From Acidobacteriaceae bacterium (GTDB lineage: Bacteria > Acidobacteriota > Terriglobia > Terriglobales > Acidobacteriaceae), in contig JASHYS010000446.1 in the NCBI GenBank assembly GCA_030042915.1, positions 1-6,379 on the forward strand: a DNA stretch of 6,379 nucleotides, given 5' to 3'. A program made the position numbers and the translations under genes. Of the stretch, positions 5,059 to 6,379 are shown piece by piece; the first letter of the stretch is position 1; the number at the start of each line of letters is the position of its first letter. Under the pieces are notes generated by a model. It saw nothing but the letters and a program-made list of their open reading frames with translations. It ran no database searches and was not told the origin of the DNA.

Positions 5059-6379
5059 TCAATTCCGCTCCGCCCGCAGTTGTGCAATCGCTCGTTCCAG
5101 ATCCGAATCCGGCCTGAGTCGCTCGGCTGCTTCGAGGTGACGGAGCGCTTCATGAAGACGGCCGGGAATACCGGAGAGCGCCACGCCGAGGTTGTACTGC
5201 GCATCGGCAAAATCGGGCCGCAGCCGAACGGCGGCTTCGAAGTGGGCAATGGACTCGCGCTGACGCTCGGGGAAGCTGGAGAGCGCGACGCCCAGATTGT
5301 TTTGTGCATCGGCATCGTTGGGGTCGATGCGGACGGCGGCTTCGAGTTCAGCGACGGCGCTGGAGCGGTCGCCGGCCTTCAGCAGCGCGACGCCGCGAGC
5401 GTAGTGGAATTCTGCCGAACCTGCCGGCCCGGCTGCACCGCCCGACTCGGCCGCGGCCAGATTGCAGCGCGCTTCTTCATAACCTGGGTCGAGCCGCAGC
5501 GCAGCCTGGAACTCGGCGATGGCTTCGGGAAATCGTCCTGCCTGGACCAGCGCGCTGCCCAGGTTGTTGTGCGGGACGGGCGCATCCGGCGCCAGGCGGA
5601 TGGCTTCCTGAAATTGCGCGATGGCTTCGGGCAGGCGGCCGGCTTGGGCCAGCGCGCTGCCAAGATCGGTGTGCGCCGGCGCGGAGTCGGGATCGAGGCG
5701 CACGGCGGCTTCGAGATACGGAATCGCCTCGGACAGGCGTCCCGAAGCCCGGAGATAAGCGCCCAGGTTGTGATTGGCCACAGAATTGTCTCTGGTAACA
5801 GCCAGTGCGCGCCGGAACAGCGTTTCGCTGTTGCGCCAATACCCGGTCTGGATCCACGTGAGCGCGGCGCATGCCAGGCAGGCCGCTGCCGCTAAAGGAA
5901 CTGCCAGCGCCTTGGCTCGCCACTTCTCCAGGATCTCCGCTGTGCTCCACACCAGCATGATGAGAAGCCCCACCATGGGTATGTACATATAGCGGTCGGC
6001 ACGGGCCTGGCCGCCCACCTGAACCAGCCCGATAACCGGAGCCAGGGTGATTGCAAACCAGCCCCAGCCCGTGATCAGGTAAGGCGCACGCCGGCGCAGC
6101 ATAATCACACAGGTGGTGACGGCAGCCAGCAGAAGCCCCGCGCCCAGCACCGGCAAAAAGTGAAAATCGCGCGGATAGGGATAGAAAACCGCCAGCCGCG
6201 ACGGCCAGAACGTTTTCTGGATATAGATTGCCGAGGAGAGCACGGCGTTTTCGAGACGAGTCCCGAGCGGTAGAGCTTTCACCGCGCCGGCGTGGCGCTG
6301 CACCAGGTAAGTGATTACGGCAGCGGCGCAAGATAGCACCAGAAGCGGAACTTTTTCCCAGATGGCTTTACGCCACATG
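5059..6379 (-). CDS. TMTC-like membrane protein with C-terminal TPR repeats (5' end outside window)
   Basis: About 440 residues of the C-terminal part are visible. The first half has about five membrane segments (near 10-27, 76-94, 98-120, 130-147 and 157-175 of the visible part). It carries the motifs LVQRHAGAVKAL, WPSRLAVFYPYPRD and GLVQVGGQARADRYMYIP, which I recognise from bacterial proteins resembling animal TMTC O-mannosyltransferases (GT-C fold). The second half (about 181-426) has six to seven 34-residue TPR units, which would project from the membrane and bind protein partners or substrates. Glycosyl transfer is inferred from family resemblance; the catalytic Asp-containing loop of GT-C enzymes would be in the missing N-terminal part. 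The ATG at 6378 is probably an internal methionine, because family members have several more membrane segments upstream. The stop is TGA at 5059-5061. One TPR region is interrupted by a Gly/Ala-rich insert (SGGAAGPAGSAE, 312-323). Confidence 0.85.
   Translation of the reverse strand, partial: MWRKAIWEKVPLLVLSCAAAVITYLVQRHAGAVKALPLGTRLENAVLSSAIYIQKTFWPSRLAVFYPYPRDFHFLPVLGAGLLLAAVTTCVIMLRRRAPYLITGWGWFAITLAPVIGLVQVGGQARADRYMYIPMVGLLIMLVWSTAEILEKWRAKALAVPLAAAACLACAALTWIQTGYWRNSETLFRRALAVTRDNSVANHNLGAYLRASGRLSEAIPYLEAAVRLDPDSAPAHTDLGSALAQAGRLPEAIAQFQEAIRLAPDAPVPHNNLGSALVQAGRFPEAIAEFQAALRLDPGYEEARCNLAAAESGGAAGPAGSAEFHYARGVALLKAGDRSSAVAELEAAVRIDPNDADAQNNLGVALSSFPERQRESIAHFEAAVRLRPDFADAQYNLGVALSGIPGRLHEALRHLEAAERLRPDSDLERAIAQLRAERN
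5101..5778 (-). repeat. TPR-coding tandem repeats, 102-base period
   Basis: Within the membrane/TPR gene, 34-codon units recur with a 102-base period. The closest pair codes for visible residues 235-268 and 269-302 (5575-5676 and 5473-5574), sharing LGSAL, QAGR and PEAIA; 21 of 34 residues are identical by my alignment. The phrase ggcttcggg recurs exactly 102 bases apart (5521 and 5623). The two C-terminal units carry extra residues (SSFPERQRES, SGIPGRLHE), breaking strict periodicity. Confidence 0.8.

Noticed and set aside
5053..5895. 280-codon plus-strand open frame opposite the TPR region
   Set aside because: It is a regular antisense shadow of the TPR repeats; its own repetition mirrors the 102-base period of the real gene.

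Overview
The window is GC-rich and densely coded, with genes on both strands. It reads as ordinary bacterial chromosome, most probably Acidobacteriota (Terriglobia-like). This assignment is inferred from the protein types: a FadN-type beta-oxidation enzyme, a small exported Ig-like protein with a C-terminal transmembrane hairpin, a TMTC-like membrane/TPR protein and a family-5 uracil-DNA glycosylase. No rRNA or taxon marker is present to confirm it. I see no mobile element, CRISPR array or prophage gene.

Left part, minus strand (1-2539). The window opens inside the 3' part of a large bifunctional 3-hydroxyacyl-CoA dehydrogenase/enoyl-CoA hydratase, whose frame I translated without interruption from its ATG at 1942 to the window edge. 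It has a good sigma70-like promoter at 2013-2042. Upstream of it on the same strand lies a GuaD-like guanine deaminase (2060-2539).

Middle part, plus strand (2766-4750). Divergent from the deaminase is a small exported protein (signal peptide, Ig-like half, transmembrane hairpin, exported tail). An intergenic stretch with several hairpins follows. Then come a family-5 uracil-DNA glycosylase that appears to be transcribed without a leader and, 47 bases after its stop, a cupin-fold protein, probably co-transcribed.

Right part, minus strand (4799-6379). A tRNA-Gly with anticodon CCC and an encoded CCA end faces the cupin gene tail to tail. Beyond it is the 3' portion of a polytopic membrane protein with C-terminal TPR repeats, resembling the TMTC/GT-C glycosyltransferase type; its start lies outside the window.

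The genes do not form one pathway: lipid breakdown, purine salvage, base-excision repair, translation and a probable surface-glycosylation protein are juxtaposed. I did not find a convincing new multi-gene system. The most informative signals are the probable leaderless start of the glycosylase, the split Ig/transmembrane-hairpin architecture of the small exported protein, and the mutually exclusive hairpins at 3434-3475.
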